This document shows, in pieces, positions 1 through 8,103 of a stretch of 47,478 nucleotides of DNA. Numbering within the stretch: position 1 is the first letter of the stretch; every line of letters begins with the position of its first letter. The stretch is taken from NCBI GenBank assembly GCA_964615935.1, contig CAZTTG010000051.1, positions 1 to 47,478 on the forward strand, written 5' to 3'. A program made the translations under genes and the position numbers. The notes below the pieces were generated by a model that was not told the DNA's origin, made no database searches, and was given only the letters and a program-made list of their open reading frames with translations. The DNA comes from CAZTTG01 sp964615935. GTDB taxonomy: Bacteria; Planctomycetota; UBA1135; GCA-002686595.

Positions 1-55
1 CAGCCCCAGCACCACCGGCCTGACCGACGCCGTCGAGTTCATCATCTGCGATTGA
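1..55 (+). CDS. C-terminal tail of a recurrent-domain secreted protein (5' partial)
   Basis: The window opens inside a gene. In frame from base 2 the last 17 codons read SPSTTGLTDAVEFIICD and end at TGA 53-55. This nearly matches the C-terminus of the protein at 7033-8091 (SPSTTGLTDAIEFAVCP), and the DNA is also similar. It is therefore the end of another protein carrying the same C-terminal domain, which also occurs inside the metalloprotease at 23731-27111. The function of the full protein cannot be judged from this tail. Confidence 0.7.
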   Translation, partial: SPSTTGLTDAVEFIICD

Positions 56-104
56 TCGGGCGGAACCCGTCGCGCCCCAGATGACGGATTCCGGGCGAGC
101 TTCT

Positions 105-138
105 CCGGGGGTGGCCTGTTCCCTCAGGCCACCCCCGG
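105..138. terminator. Bidirectional hairpin between convergent genes
   Basis: There is a perfect 14-bp inverted repeat, CCGGGGGTGGCCTG (105-118), a 6-base loop TTCCCT, and CAGGCCACCCCCGG (125-138). It sits between the stop of the plus-strand gene (55) and the stop of the minus-strand sulfatase gene (159), where a shared terminator would be expected. No long T run follows on either side, so rho-independent termination in the strict sense is inferred. Confidence 0.65.
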
Positions 139-158
139 CTGCTGCCGGGAGGCCGGGC

Positions 159-2570
159 TCACTGGCCTCGGGGGTCCGCGCCCGACGCGGCCCGGCTCCG
201 CTCGCGTCGAAAGCGCTGGCAGGGAACGCAGGGGCACTGGGGATCGATGAGATCGGCGGGAGAGGCCACCTGCCGGCCGGTCGCGTACCCGAGCTGGGCG
301 AGCTGCTCGAGCAGCCGGGGATCGCGGGACTCCGCGCGGGCGACGTCGGCACCGCGGGCCCCCTGCAGCCACTCGACCAGGAGCGCCCGCATGCCGCTCG
401 CCCGCTCGAGCTCGCTCCGTGACAGATCGTGGAGGCAGTGGCGGTCGGCCTCCAGATCGTAGAGCTCGACCTCGTGCAGAGGGGCCCGGAACTCCTCGCT
501 GACCCAGGAGTCCCTCCTCCGGCCGCTGCCCAGGTGCAGGATGAGGTGCCACTGGCCCAGGGTCACCGAGGCGCCGTAGCCGTTGGCCGCCAGGGCAAAC
601 CGGGGCCGGGACTGGACCCGGGCCGCGGCCGACTGGTCGACGAGGTTCAGGCCGGGGAACTCGGTCCGCTCCAGGCCCGCCAGATCCAGGAGCGTGCGGC
701 CCAGGTCGATCTGACGCACCGGGTGCTCGCAGCGCCGCCCCGCCTCGACGCCCGGAAAGGACAGGATCATCGGCACGTGGATGGTGGACGGGTAGAGCCC
801 GGCGTGGTTCCACCAGATGCCCTGGTCGCCCAGGCACTCCCCGTGGTCGGCGGTCAAGGCGACGATGCCCCCGTGGAAGCGCTCCGCCTCGAGGATGCGG
901 CCGAGCTGTCGATCCAGATAGGTGATCTCGCTCTTGTACTGCGCCCGCGCCCACTCGGAATCCCGCAGGCCGGGCATGTTGTCCGGCTCGGGGAAGTCAG
1001 CCGGGGGCAGCCCGGGATCGAAGGGATCCCGATCGGCCGGGTAGTAGAGGCCCCGGAGACGCTCCGGCGGTGAATAGGGCTGGTGCGCGTCGAAGACGTG
1101 CAGCCACGCGAAGAGAGGACGACCCTCCGCGTCGGGCAGCCACCCGAGCAGCCGGTCGATGGACTGCCGCGAGTCGCGCTGCAGCTCCTCCGGCGCGCTC
1201 AGGCGGTCGAAGCCCTGCCCCAGCCCGCAGACGTCGTCCCTCAGGACCATGGCGCTGGTCACGGCCCAGGTGAGGAAGCCGGCCTCGCCGAAGCGCTCCG
1301 CCAGGGTCAGCGCCCGGTCGGTGAGGGCGGTGTGGTTGGTCAGGACTCCCGTGTCGCGCGGGTGAGTGGCCGTCATCAGCACGACGTGCGATGGCACCGT
1401 CACGTTGGCGCTGCTGAAGCAGTTCTCGAAGATCAAGCCCCGATCGGCCAGGCGGGCGAGGACCGGCGTGTCGATCCGAACCCCCAGGTCCGCCGAGCTC
1501 AGGTGATCGCCGCGGTGCGTGTCCGAGGTCACCAGGAGCACCGTCGCCGGCTCGCTCGATGCCGCGTGGACGGCGGGCTCGGCCAGGGCGCAGACCCCCT
1601 CGGGATCGCCGTGGCTCTCCAGGCGAAAGCGAACGCGGGCGCGCCGGCCGGCGAGAGGGCCGAGGTCGACGCGGAGGATCTCCCAGCGCGGGTCCGCTTC
1701 GTCGCCGACGGGCAGCTCGAGGCGCTGGACGATCGCGCGGGCGCCGGCGGACTCCACCCGAGCCTCCACCGCCAGAGCGCCCTCACCACACCGGAGGGGC
1801 CGCGGCCGGGCGAGGGAGCAGGTCAGGACCCCGGCGGTGGGAACCCGGAAGTCGGCCGCGAGGTCCTGGCCGGCGAACAGCCCGACGCCGCGGCGAGCCT
1901 CCTCCCCGATCTCGATCAGTCCAGCGCCCTCCTCCGGCGTGGGCGGCCGGCCTGCCTGGGGATCCAGGATCAGGTCGATGTCCGCCAGGATCCACGGACG
2001 GGTCGCCGGTCGAGCGACGATCATCAGGCCGTCGAAGGGCTCCCCCCGGCAGCCCGCCTCGGGCAGCTCGAGCTGGACGACCTGTGGCCCGTGGCTCGAG
2101 TACACCTTCACGCGAGAGCCGGAATCGACCACCGCCCGTCCGCCCCGCATCAGCGCGGCGCTCAGCCCGAGCTCGCCCGCGCTCCGGATGCGGATCTCCA
2201 GCCGATTGAAGCTCCCCGCCTCGAAGGTCCCCGGGACGAGGATGTTCCGGTGGGGCGCGGGCGGAAGCACCAGCAGGGGCTGCTCGGCCTCTCCCTTGGC
2301 GATCGGCTGCACCATCACCCGGGTCCCCTCGCCCCGCATGCGCCAGGTCGAGAGATCGAGCGGGACCGCGATTCTCCGAACGAGACGGCGCTCGGGGATC
2401 GGGACCTCCCGCTCGCCCACGGAGTAGAGGGCCAGCCTCTGGACGCCGCGGTGATCGCTCGCCGGGTCCGGGGCGCAACCGCCGGCCAGGGCCGCGATCA
2501 GCGCCGGCAGAAGGAGGCGGGCCCGCGCGGCCGCGAGCCGCCACTCCCGGTAGGAGGCTCTCTTCATCAT
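159..2570 (-). CDS. Sulfatase/alkaline phosphatase-superfamily lipoprotein
   Basis: An 803-residue exported hydrolase of the sulfatase fold. The N-terminus is a lipoprotein signal ending in LAGGC (Cys32), so it should be lipid-anchored. Residues about 35-345 form a non-catalytic beta-rich region. The sulfatase domain starts near residue 345 with VLLVTSDTHRGDHL, followed by SANVTVPSHVVLMT, a late LTADHGECLGD metal-site motif and HVPMILSFPG. In true sulfatases the nucleophile is Cys or Ser in C/S-x-P-x-R. Here that position is Thr (about residue 391) in T-V-P-S-H, and the Arg is His. A Thr nucleophile is typical of phosphotransferase or phosphodiesterase members such as LtaS, so sulfatase activity is doubtful. 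A gene for a 245-residue secreted protein diverges from it 285 bases away. Confidence 0.85.
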   Translation of the reverse strand: MMKRASYREWRLAAARARLLLPALIAALAGGCAPDPASDHRGVQRLALYSVGEREVPIPERRLVRRIAVPLDLSTWRMRGEGTRVMVQPIAKGEAEQPLLVLPPAPHRNILVPGTFEAGSFNRLEIRIRSAGELGLSAALMRGGRAVVDSGSRVKVYSSHGPQVVQLELPEAGCRGEPFDGLMIVARPATRPWILADIDLILDPQAGRPPTPEEGAGLIEIGEEARRGVGLFAGQDLAADFRVPTAGVLTCSLARPRPLRCGEGALAVEARVESAGARAIVQRLELPVGDEADPRWEILRVDLGPLAGRRARVRFRLESHGDPEGVCALAEPAVHAASSEPATVLLVTSDTHRGDHLSSADLGVRIDTPVLARLADRGLIFENCFSSANVTVPSHVVLMTATHPRDTGVLTNHTALTDRALTLAERFGEAGFLTWAVTSAMVLRDDVCGLGQGFDRLSAPEELQRDSRQSIDRLLGWLPDAEGRPLFAWLHVFDAHQPYSPPERLRGLYYPADRDPFDPGLPPADFPEPDNMPGLRDSEWARAQYKSEITYLDRQLGRILEAERFHGGIVALTADHGECLGDQGIWWNHAGLYPSTIHVPMILSFPGVEAGRRCEHPVRQIDLGRTLLDLAGLERTEFPGLNLVDQSAAARVQSRPRFALAANGYGASVTLGQWHLILHLGSGRRRDSWVSEEFRAPLHEVELYDLEADRHCLHDLSRSELERASGMRALLVEWLQGARGADVARAESRDPRLLEQLAQLGYATGRQVASPADLIDPQCPCVPCQRFRRERSRAASGADPRGQ

Positions 2571-2855
2571 GGAGATCGGCTGGACGTGGAGCCGGGGCGG
2601 CTCTGGATGGTGAGGCCGCGTCCCGGCTCCCGGATCAGTGTAGCTCCTCTTCCCCCGAGCCGCAGTACGCCGCGAGCATCCCCCTCCCCTGCCGGGCCCC
2701 GCTGGACGCGGTTGCCCCCCGGAGGCCGCGGGCTCGACACCCCCTCCCCGTTCATCCAGCCTTCATGTTGGCGCGCCACACTGGCGGCGTCGGGCCACCG
2801 AGAAGGCCCCTCTCCGGCGGCGAGATCCGCCGCCACAGCCCCAGCGAGGTCTGCG

Positions 2856-3593
2856 ATGAAGCGAGTTCTGGGTCGGATGGTCGTGGTGGCGCTGAGCATC
2901 CCGGTGCTCATCGCCTCGGTCGCCCCCGCGTGGGCACAGGCGGGGGAGAAGAAGGGGAGCGAGGAGGAGGGCGCTGCCTTCCAGGACTCCTTCCACCTCG
3001 AGCGCCGCGAGCTCGCCTCCACGGGGAGGAACCCGTACTTCATCCTGGAGCCGGGATACCAGCTCGTCCTGGAGGGCCCCCAGGGAGAGCACACGGTCCG
3101 GCTGGCGGTCACCGTGCTCGATCAGACCCGCAGGTTCGGCAAGACCGAGGCGCGGGTGGTGGAGGAGAGGGAGAGCGTGGACGGCGAGCTCATCGAGGTC
3201 TCCAGGAACTTCTTCGCCATCTGCAAGCGGACGACCAGCGTCTTCTACTTCGGCGAGGAGGTGGACATCTACGAGGACGGCAAGATCGTCGCCCACGAGG
3301 GCGCCTGGGTCCACGGCGAGGAGGGCGCCCGGGCCGGCATGATGATGCCGGGAGAGCCCCTGCTGGGCGCGAGGTACTACCAGGAGGTGGCCCCGGGTGT
3401 GGCCATGGACCGGGCCGTGATCGTCGACCTGAACGCGACCCTCGAGACCCCGGCCGGGAAGTTCGAGGACTGCCTGAGGGCCCAGGAGGAGAACCCCCTG
3501 GACAAGGAGAAGGAGTTCAAGATCCACGCGCCCGGGATCGGACTGGTCCAGGACGAGGACCTCCTTTTGGTGAGGTACGGCTTCGTGAGATAG
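2856..3593 (+). CDS. Secreted protein of unknown function
   Basis: A 245-residue protein. The start is the ATG at 2856, which gives a classical signal peptide (MKRVLGRMVVVALSIPVL then an ALA-rich cleavage region near WAQA); the open frame upstream lacks one. The mature part is acidic and beta-rich, with motifs NPYFILEPGY, FYFGEEVDIYEDGKI and PGIGLVQDEDLLLVRYG near the C-terminus. I do not recognise the family, but the ending 'GIG-VQDE-L-LV-YG' resembles periplasmic lipocalin-like or DUF3108-like beta-barrel proteins. That is a guess from pattern only. It converges with the selenoprotein gene, whose stop is 14 bases away. Confidence 0.75.
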   Translation: MKRVLGRMVVVALSIPVLIASVAPAWAQAGEKKGSEEEGAAFQDSFHLERRELASTGRNPYFILEPGYQLVLEGPQGEHTVRLAVTVLDQTRRFGKTEARVVEERESVDGELIEVSRNFFAICKRTTSVFYFGEEVDIYEDGKIVAHEGAWVHGEEGARAGMMMPGEPLLGARYYQEVAPGVAMDRAVIVDLNATLETPAGKFEDCLRAQEENPLDKEKEFKIHAPGIGLVQDEDLLLVRYGFVR

Positions 3594-3606
3594 AGGCCCG
3601 TCGGCC

Positions 3607-4740
3607 CTACCCGTCCCCGCCCTCCCTCAGCTTCGCGAGCAGCTCCTTCGCGACCGCGGTGGCCGCCGTGCCGTCGTGTCCGCGATAGCGGATGGTGAAG
3701 GTCTCGTCCAGCACCACGACCGTCGGCCAGCCGCGGACGCGCCACCGCTGGGAGATCGAGCGCTCGGCGCCCTCGCGCGAGTTCTGGAAGCTGCGCCAGT
3801 TGAGGCCGTTCTCCTCGACCGCCCGGCGCGCGCGCTCGAGGTCGTCGCTGTTCACTCCCACCAGGGCGAAGGGCTCCCCCTGCAGCTCCTCCACGAGCGA
3901 CCGCTCGTGCGGGTACATGGCCCGGCAGGGGCTTCACCAGTCCCCCCAGAAGTCGAGGAAGACCACCTTCCCGCTGTAGTCGGAGAGCTTGAAGCCCACC
4001 CCGTCGAGGTCGATCCCCTCGATGTCCGGCGCCGTGGCGCCGACGCCGTACTTCTCCCGCAGCGCGATGACGCCCTCGAGCTCGAAGCGCAGCTCCGCGT
4101 CGCTCACCTTCGCGGCCGCCGCGAGGATCGCGGCGCGCGCCTCGGCGTACTCCTCCGAATCGCGCGACGCGATCTCGATCGTGGCCGAGTGGAGCCCCAG
4201 CGCGACCCAGCCGCGCACGTCCGCGTCCGGGCTCTTCCCGAGGATCGCCAGGACCTCGGCCCGGCGCGCCTCGCCGAGGACGCGCTCGAGCATCGGGAGA
4301 TAGCCACCCAGCCGCGCCCAGCTCGGGCTCGACGCATGATCGCGCAGCAGGCGATCGAAGGCCGCCCGGCCCCGGGAGCCCTCCGCGAAGCCGTCGAGCT
4401 CAACGGCCTTGGCGAGGTACAGCGCCGCGTCCTCGCCCCCGCTCGCGTCCGCCCAGGCGATGAGCCGATCGACGAGCTCCGAGAAGTCGGGGCGCATCGG
4501 CAGGGCCGGGATCGGGCGCCCCTCCTCGGCGGCCTTGCGGGCCTCCTCGAGGTGCTTCTCGCGGCGCTCGTCCTGTCCCTCGCGCCAGGCCATCACGTGC
4601 TCGTCGATCTCCTCCTCGAGGTCCGCGAGGCGGTCGAGCGCCTCCTCGGACGGACGGGGAGGGGCCTGGGCGGCCTCCTGCGCCGGCGCCGCCGCGCCGC
4701 AGGTCAGGCACAGCAGCAAGGGGATCATCCGCCTATTCAT
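3607..4740 (-). CDS. Thioredoxin-fold selenoprotein (TlpA/redoxin type) with in-frame TGA as Sec
   Basis: A 377-residue exported thiol-disulfide oxidoreductase, if TGA 3934-3936 is read as selenocysteine (residue 269). The frame before TGA ends FLDFWGDW and the same frame continues SPCRAMYPHE, rebuilding the redoxin active site as W-U-S-P-C where relatives have W-C-G-P-C. The cis-Pro loop GWPTVVVLD follows about 70 residues later, so the fold is complete only across the TGA. The start at 4740 (M-N-R-R-M-I-P-L-L-L, GGAGAG ahead of it) gives a clean signal peptide ending near APAQ. Residues about 30-245 are a helical N-terminal region. A SECIS-like hairpin lies directly downstream of the TGA. 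The gene follows the DUF438 gene on the same strand. Nonsense mutation of a TGC codon is the alternative, but would not explain the hairpin. Confidence 0.85.
3877..3931 (-). promoter_or_regulatory. Bacterial SECIS element
   Basis: Read on the minus strand just after TGA 3936-3934. The upper stem CACGAGC (3909-3903) pairs perfectly with GCTCGTG (3898-3892) around the loop GGTC (3902-3899). The lower stem CCCCTGC (3931-3925) pairs perfectly with GCAGGGG (3883-3877). The apical loop begins 31 bases after the TGA and starts with GG. Known bacterial SECIS elements need a G in the first two loop positions and a spacing of about 16-37 bases, and the E. coli fdhF loop also contains GGUC. The base pairing is seen directly; SelB binding is inferred. 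Confidence 0.75.
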
Positions 4741-4826
4741 GGGTCTCTCCAGCATCGGGGGGGGCATGGTAGTGCGGCGGTCCGCCGCGGGGGACGGAAT
4801 CGGCGGCGGGGTCGGGGCGAGCGCGC

Positions 4827-6083
4827 TCAGGGCGCACCCCCCGCCGGCCCGCTCGCGTACGACAGCAGCCGCTGCTCTCCCTCCAGGGCCCGGATGGCGG
4901 TGCAGTCCTGGCTGACCTCGAGGGTCCCCAGGTACTTGCCGGCCTCGTCGCGCATGGCGAAGTACCGGATGTGCAGGAACTTCCCGTGGAGCTCGATCCA
5001 GAACTCGGCCACGCTCTGCCGGCCCTCCCGGAAGTCGCTCAGGATCTGCTCCACGATGTGGACGCTCTTCGGCGGGTGGCAGTGGTGGACCAGTCGCCCG
5101 ATGATCGCCCGGCTGCGTGGGAAGATCCGCTCCGGACCCTCGGAGAAGAAGCGCACGCGGTCCTCATGGTCCACGAAGGTGATGTCGACCGGGAGGGTCC
5201 CGAAGATCGCCTGGAGCTGCTCGAAGCCCAGGCTGCCGGAGGGGAACACCACCGAGTGGGCGGGGGGCAGATCGACCGTCGGCCCGGGGGAGACGGCCTC
5301 GGGGGGCACCCAGCCGCTGCGGGGCTCGATCAGGCACCAGCCGTACTCCGGGGACTGGCGGAAGATCTCCGCCCAGTCGTCCTCGGTGAGGGTGTCCCGG
5401 GACATGGGGAGGAGGATGCGCTCCTCCTTCATGGTCATCTCCTCGACCGCCCGCAGCAGGGGTGCGGCCTGGGCCTCGGCCACGGCCTGGAGCTGGCCGG
5501 CATTGGGGCTCCTGGTGGCCAGGGCTTCGTCGAGGGCCTTCAGCATCTCCCGGATCTCGTCGTCCTTCCCCCACATGACCGTGGAGGGGCCGGTGATGCC
5601 GTGCCTCTCGAGGCAGGGGAAGAGCAGGTTCTCCTTCCGGCGGTAGTGCTTCTCCAGGTCCATCAGCTCGCCGAGGCCGGCCCGGAGCCCCAGGGCGAGC
5701 TCGTCCGCGTCGGCGTCCTCCCCGAGGGTGGCCACCTCGGCGAGCGTCCCGCGCATGCGCTCCACCAGGCCGCGGACCGCCTGATTCTCCTGGCCGAAGG
5801 TGTCGCCGGGATGGCCGGGCGGGAAGCTCGCCCCGCCCTCGTCCCGGCTCACGTCGCGCAGCACCTGGGCGTGGAGGTCGCACATGGACTGGATCTCGGT
5901 GGCGGGCATGCCCTCCGCCATGAGCTCCTGCTCCATGGTGGCGATCTCGGTGGCGTCGACCTCCTCGATCAGCGCCGCGAAGCGCTCCTTCACCCGGTCC
6001 GGAGGCTCGCCCGCGTGGAGCCGCTTGATGATGTCCTTCAGCGTCCGGATCCGATGCGCCCGGTTGTCGATCAGCTCGCTCAT
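4827..6083 (-). CDS. DUF438 / hemerythrin-like / PAS protein
   Basis: A 418-residue cytoplasmic protein with the standard DUF438-family order. Residues 1-75 are the DUF438 helical domain. Residues about 85-240 are a hemerythrin-like (HHE) di-iron domain with candidate ligands His91, Glu99, His146, Glu151 (HYRRKENLLFPCLERHG) and His161. Residues about 285-405 are a PAS domain (DITFVDHEDRVRFFSEG ... GRLVHHCHPPKSVHIVE). Such proteins are thought to sense or bind oxygen, NO or redox state; the exact ligand is unknown. The start ATG at 6083 is preceded by GGAGG. A CRP/FNR-like palindrome lies 71 bases upstream, which suggests anaerobic or NO control. The thioredoxin-fold selenoprotein gene follows after 86 bases and may be co-transcribed. 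Confidence 0.9.
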   Translation of the reverse strand: MSELIDNRAHRIRTLKDIIKRLHAGEPPDRVKERFAALIEEVDATEIATMEQELMAEGMPATEIQSMCDLHAQVLRDVSRDEGGASFPPGHPGDTFGQENQAVRGLVERMRGTLAEVATLGEDADADELALGLRAGLGELMDLEKHYRRKENLLFPCLERHGITGPSTVMWGKDDEIREMLKALDEALATRSPNAGQLQAVAEAQAAPLLRAVEEMTMKEERILLPMSRDTLTEDDWAEIFRQSPEYGWCLIEPRSGWVPPEAVSPGPTVDLPPAHSVVFPSGSLGFEQLQAIFGTLPVDITFVDHEDRVRFFSEGPERIFPRSRAIIGRLVHHCHPPKSVHIVEQILSDFREGRQSVAEFWIELHGKFLHIRYFAMRDEAGKYLGTLEVSQDCTAIRALEGEQRLLSYASGPAGGAP

Positions 6084-6153
6084 GGCCGTCCTCCGTTCCT
6101 GTGCGATCCATGGTCGGGGGAGGTCGAGGCTAGGCCCGCCCCCCGTCGGTCGC

Positions 6154-6169
6154 CTTGACCTGGGTCAAG
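6154..6169. promoter_or_regulatory. CRP/FNR-family operator-like palindrome
   Basis: CTTGACC-TG-GGTCAAG is a perfect 7+2+7 inverted repeat in the divergent region between the DUF438 gene and the DUF456 gene. It fits the TTGAC-N4-GTCAA form used by FNR/DNR-like regulators (E. coli FNR: TTGAT-N4-ATCAA). Its centre is about 78 bases from the DUF438 start codon. No such regulator gene is in the window. Confidence 0.6.
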
Positions 6170-6407
6170 CCCGGGGGTCGGAGGACCGCAGCCGGCCCCA
6201 AGCCCCTTCCACCGCGGAACTTGGGGCGACTCCGCGCCGGTCCCGCCGGCGGGCGTCGGGCTCCTTTTCGAGGCTCGGATCTGGACCCCTGCCGCCACGC
6301 TCCGCACCCTCGCCGCACTCTGCTCGGGAGAAGATCCCATCGCCAGCCTGATCCTCGTCCCCGTCGCCGTCCTGCTGCTCGACACCCTGTGGGCGGCCCT
6401 GATCCTG

Positions 6408-6860
6408 GTGGGCCTGCCGGGCACCTGGCTGATGATCGTCACGGCCGGAGCCCTGGAGTGGATGACGCCCGGGAGGGAGGTCTTCCACCCCCTGACCTTC
6501 GGAGCGGCGGTCGGCCTCGCCTCCGTCGGGGAGCTGATCGAGTTTCTGGCCTCCTCGCACGGCGCCCGGCGCGCGGGCGCCTCGCGACGCAGCGCCGTGG
6601 GCGCGCTGGTGGGCGGGATCTCGGGAGCCATCCTCGGCACGATCTTCATCCCCCTGCCGATCGTCGGCTCCCTGACGGGCGGCGCGGCGGGCGCCTTCAT
6701 CGGCTCCGCCGCTCTGGAGCGCGTGGACGGCAGCGAGGTGCGGGCCGCGCTCCGCGTGGGGCGCGGCGCGGCCATCGGCCACCTCGGCGGCATGCTCGGC
6801 AAGCTGGCCATGGCGGTGGCGGTGTGGCTGCTCTTCGCCGTGGCCGTCTTCGTCCCCTGA
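6408..6860 (+). CDS. DUF456 family membrane protein
   Basis: A small integral membrane protein of the DUF456 type, recognisable by LVGLPGTWLMI, a glycine-rich GAVGGISGAILGTIF-like stretch and the repeated small-residue helix GGAAGAFIGSAALE. The last 20 residues form a further hydrophobic helix. The first conventional start is GTG 6408, but the hydrophobic N-terminal helix plainly continues upstream in frame (ASLILVPVAVLLLDTLWAA, from about 6339). Family members begin there, so the true start is probably a non-ATG codon near 6339-6348, preceded by GGGAGAAG. Function is unknown. Confidence 0.75.
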   Translation: MGLPGTWLMIVTAGALEWMTPGREVFHPLTFGAAVGLASVGELIEFLASSHGARRAGASRRSAVGALVGGISGAILGTIFIPLPIVGSLTGGAAGAFIGSAALERVDGSEVRAALRVGRGAAIGHLGGMLGKLAMAVAVWLLFAVAVFVP

Positions 6861-7032
6861 GCGGGCTCGCGTCGGCCGCCGGCTCGCCTGCAACGCGCCA
6901 AATCGTTGCCACCAAGGGAGTTGCAGCCCGAGCGGGGCTGGGGGAGGGCGCTGGAGCGGGATGGGGTACGATGGACGAGGGCCCGCCCCCGAGGTACCTC
7001 CCAGCCGTCCTCTCCCGCACACGAGGCGTGAA

Positions 7033-8091
7033 ATGATGCCCACCCGACTCTGGCGATGGGTCGCCGTGCTCCTCGCCCCGGCGGCCGGCGCCGCCGCCCT
7101 CGGACAGGACTTCAATCTGGACGTCGGAGTCGGCGCCGGCTCTCCTTCCGCGACCTATGGCGCCGGGGCCGACCAGAGCGGTCAGTGGATGGTGCTCGAC
7201 CCGGACCTGCCGGGGGCCAGCTACGCGCTGCACGACATCGGCGGGGTAGCCACCGCGGCCAGGGCCTCCTTCACCCATACGGGCACGGCCGGCTACAGCA
7301 TGTCCTCCGACAACCCCAACACCTTCGGGGACGACGAGGCCCTGATGGATGACATTCAGGACTGCGGATCGGGGACCGGCGTCACCACCTGGACGTTCAA
7401 GGGTCTGCAGCCGGGCAGCTACCTCGTGTACACCTACGCCTGGGCACCGGACGATCCCACGGGCTATACCACGGTCGTCGAGGTCCCGGGCTCCCCCCAT
7501 GGCGCGCAGACGGTGGGTGGCGCGTGGCCGGGAACGCAGCAGGAGGGCGTGACCTTCGCCATGCACGAGATCGAGGCCTCGGGCGGCACCTTCGACGTCG
7601 TCCTGACCGTGGGATCGGGTTTCGCCTCTCTCAACGGCTTCCAGATCTCGAGGGCCGGGAACACCTGCACGGGCTCGACCTTCTGCACCGCCAAGGTCAA
7701 CAGCCTGGGCTGCACTCCTGCCATCGGCGCCTGGGGGACGGCCAGCATCAGCGATCCGGGCCCCTTCGAGATCAGCGCGCGCAAGGTGCTCAGCAACCGG
7801 CCGGGGCTCCTGTTCTACGGCCTGGGTACCGCCGCCTTCCCCTTCCAGGGCGGTTGGCTGTGCGTGCAGCCTCCGATCGCGCGGACCTGGATCCAGTACT
7901 CGGGGGGCAACCCGCCCCCCTACGACTGCAGCGGCCGGTACACCCTCGACTTCAACGCCCACATCCAGTCCGGCGTGGACCCCCTGCTGGTCGCCGGCGT
8001 CCAGCTCGCGGCTCAGTACTGGAGCCGCGATCCGGGCAGCCCCAGCACGACCGGGCTGACCGACGCCATCGAGTTCGCGGTGTGTCCGTGA
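7033..8091 (+). CDS. Secreted protein with recurrent C-terminal domain
   Basis: A 352-residue exported protein. ATG 7033 (GAGG six bases upstream) gives a signal peptide ending near GAAALGQ. Residues about 25-210 form a beta-rich domain with FNLDVG, a long glycine/serine segment and GTFDVVLTVGSGFASLNGFQI. It looks like a secreted beta-sandwich. Residues about 213-352 are the recurrent domain: FCTAKVNSLGC, LLFYGLGTAAFPFQGGWLC, YDCSGRYTLDFNAHI, AAQYWSRDP and the ending DAIEFAVCP. The same domain is in the metalloprotease at 23731 and at the left edge of the window. Paired cysteines suggest disulfides outside the cytoplasm. A sorting, anchoring or binding role is a guess. Confidence 0.8.
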   Translation: MMPTRLWRWVAVLLAPAAGAAALGQDFNLDVGVGAGSPSATYGAGADQSGQWMVLDPDLPGASYALHDIGGVATAARASFTHTGTAGYSMSSDNPNTFGDDEALMDDIQDCGSGTGVTTWTFKGLQPGSYLVYTYAWAPDDPTGYTTVVEVPGSPHGAQTVGGAWPGTQQEGVTFAMHEIEASGGTFDVVLTVGSGFASLNGFQISRAGNTCTGSTFCTAKVNSLGCTPAIGAWGTASISDPGPFEISARKVLSNRPGLLFYGLGTAAFPFQGGWLCVQPPIARTWIQYSGGNPPPYDCSGRYTLDFNAHIQSGVDPLLVAGVQLAAQYWSRDPGSPSTTGLTDAIEFAVCP

Positions 8092-8103
8092 GGGCCGCTG
8101 CCC

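Noticed and set aside
3934..3936. TGA as a plain nonsense mutation or gene boundary
   Set aside because: The frame continues through a complete thioredoxin fold and a SECIS-like hairpin is in the right place, so recoding explains more than mutation does.
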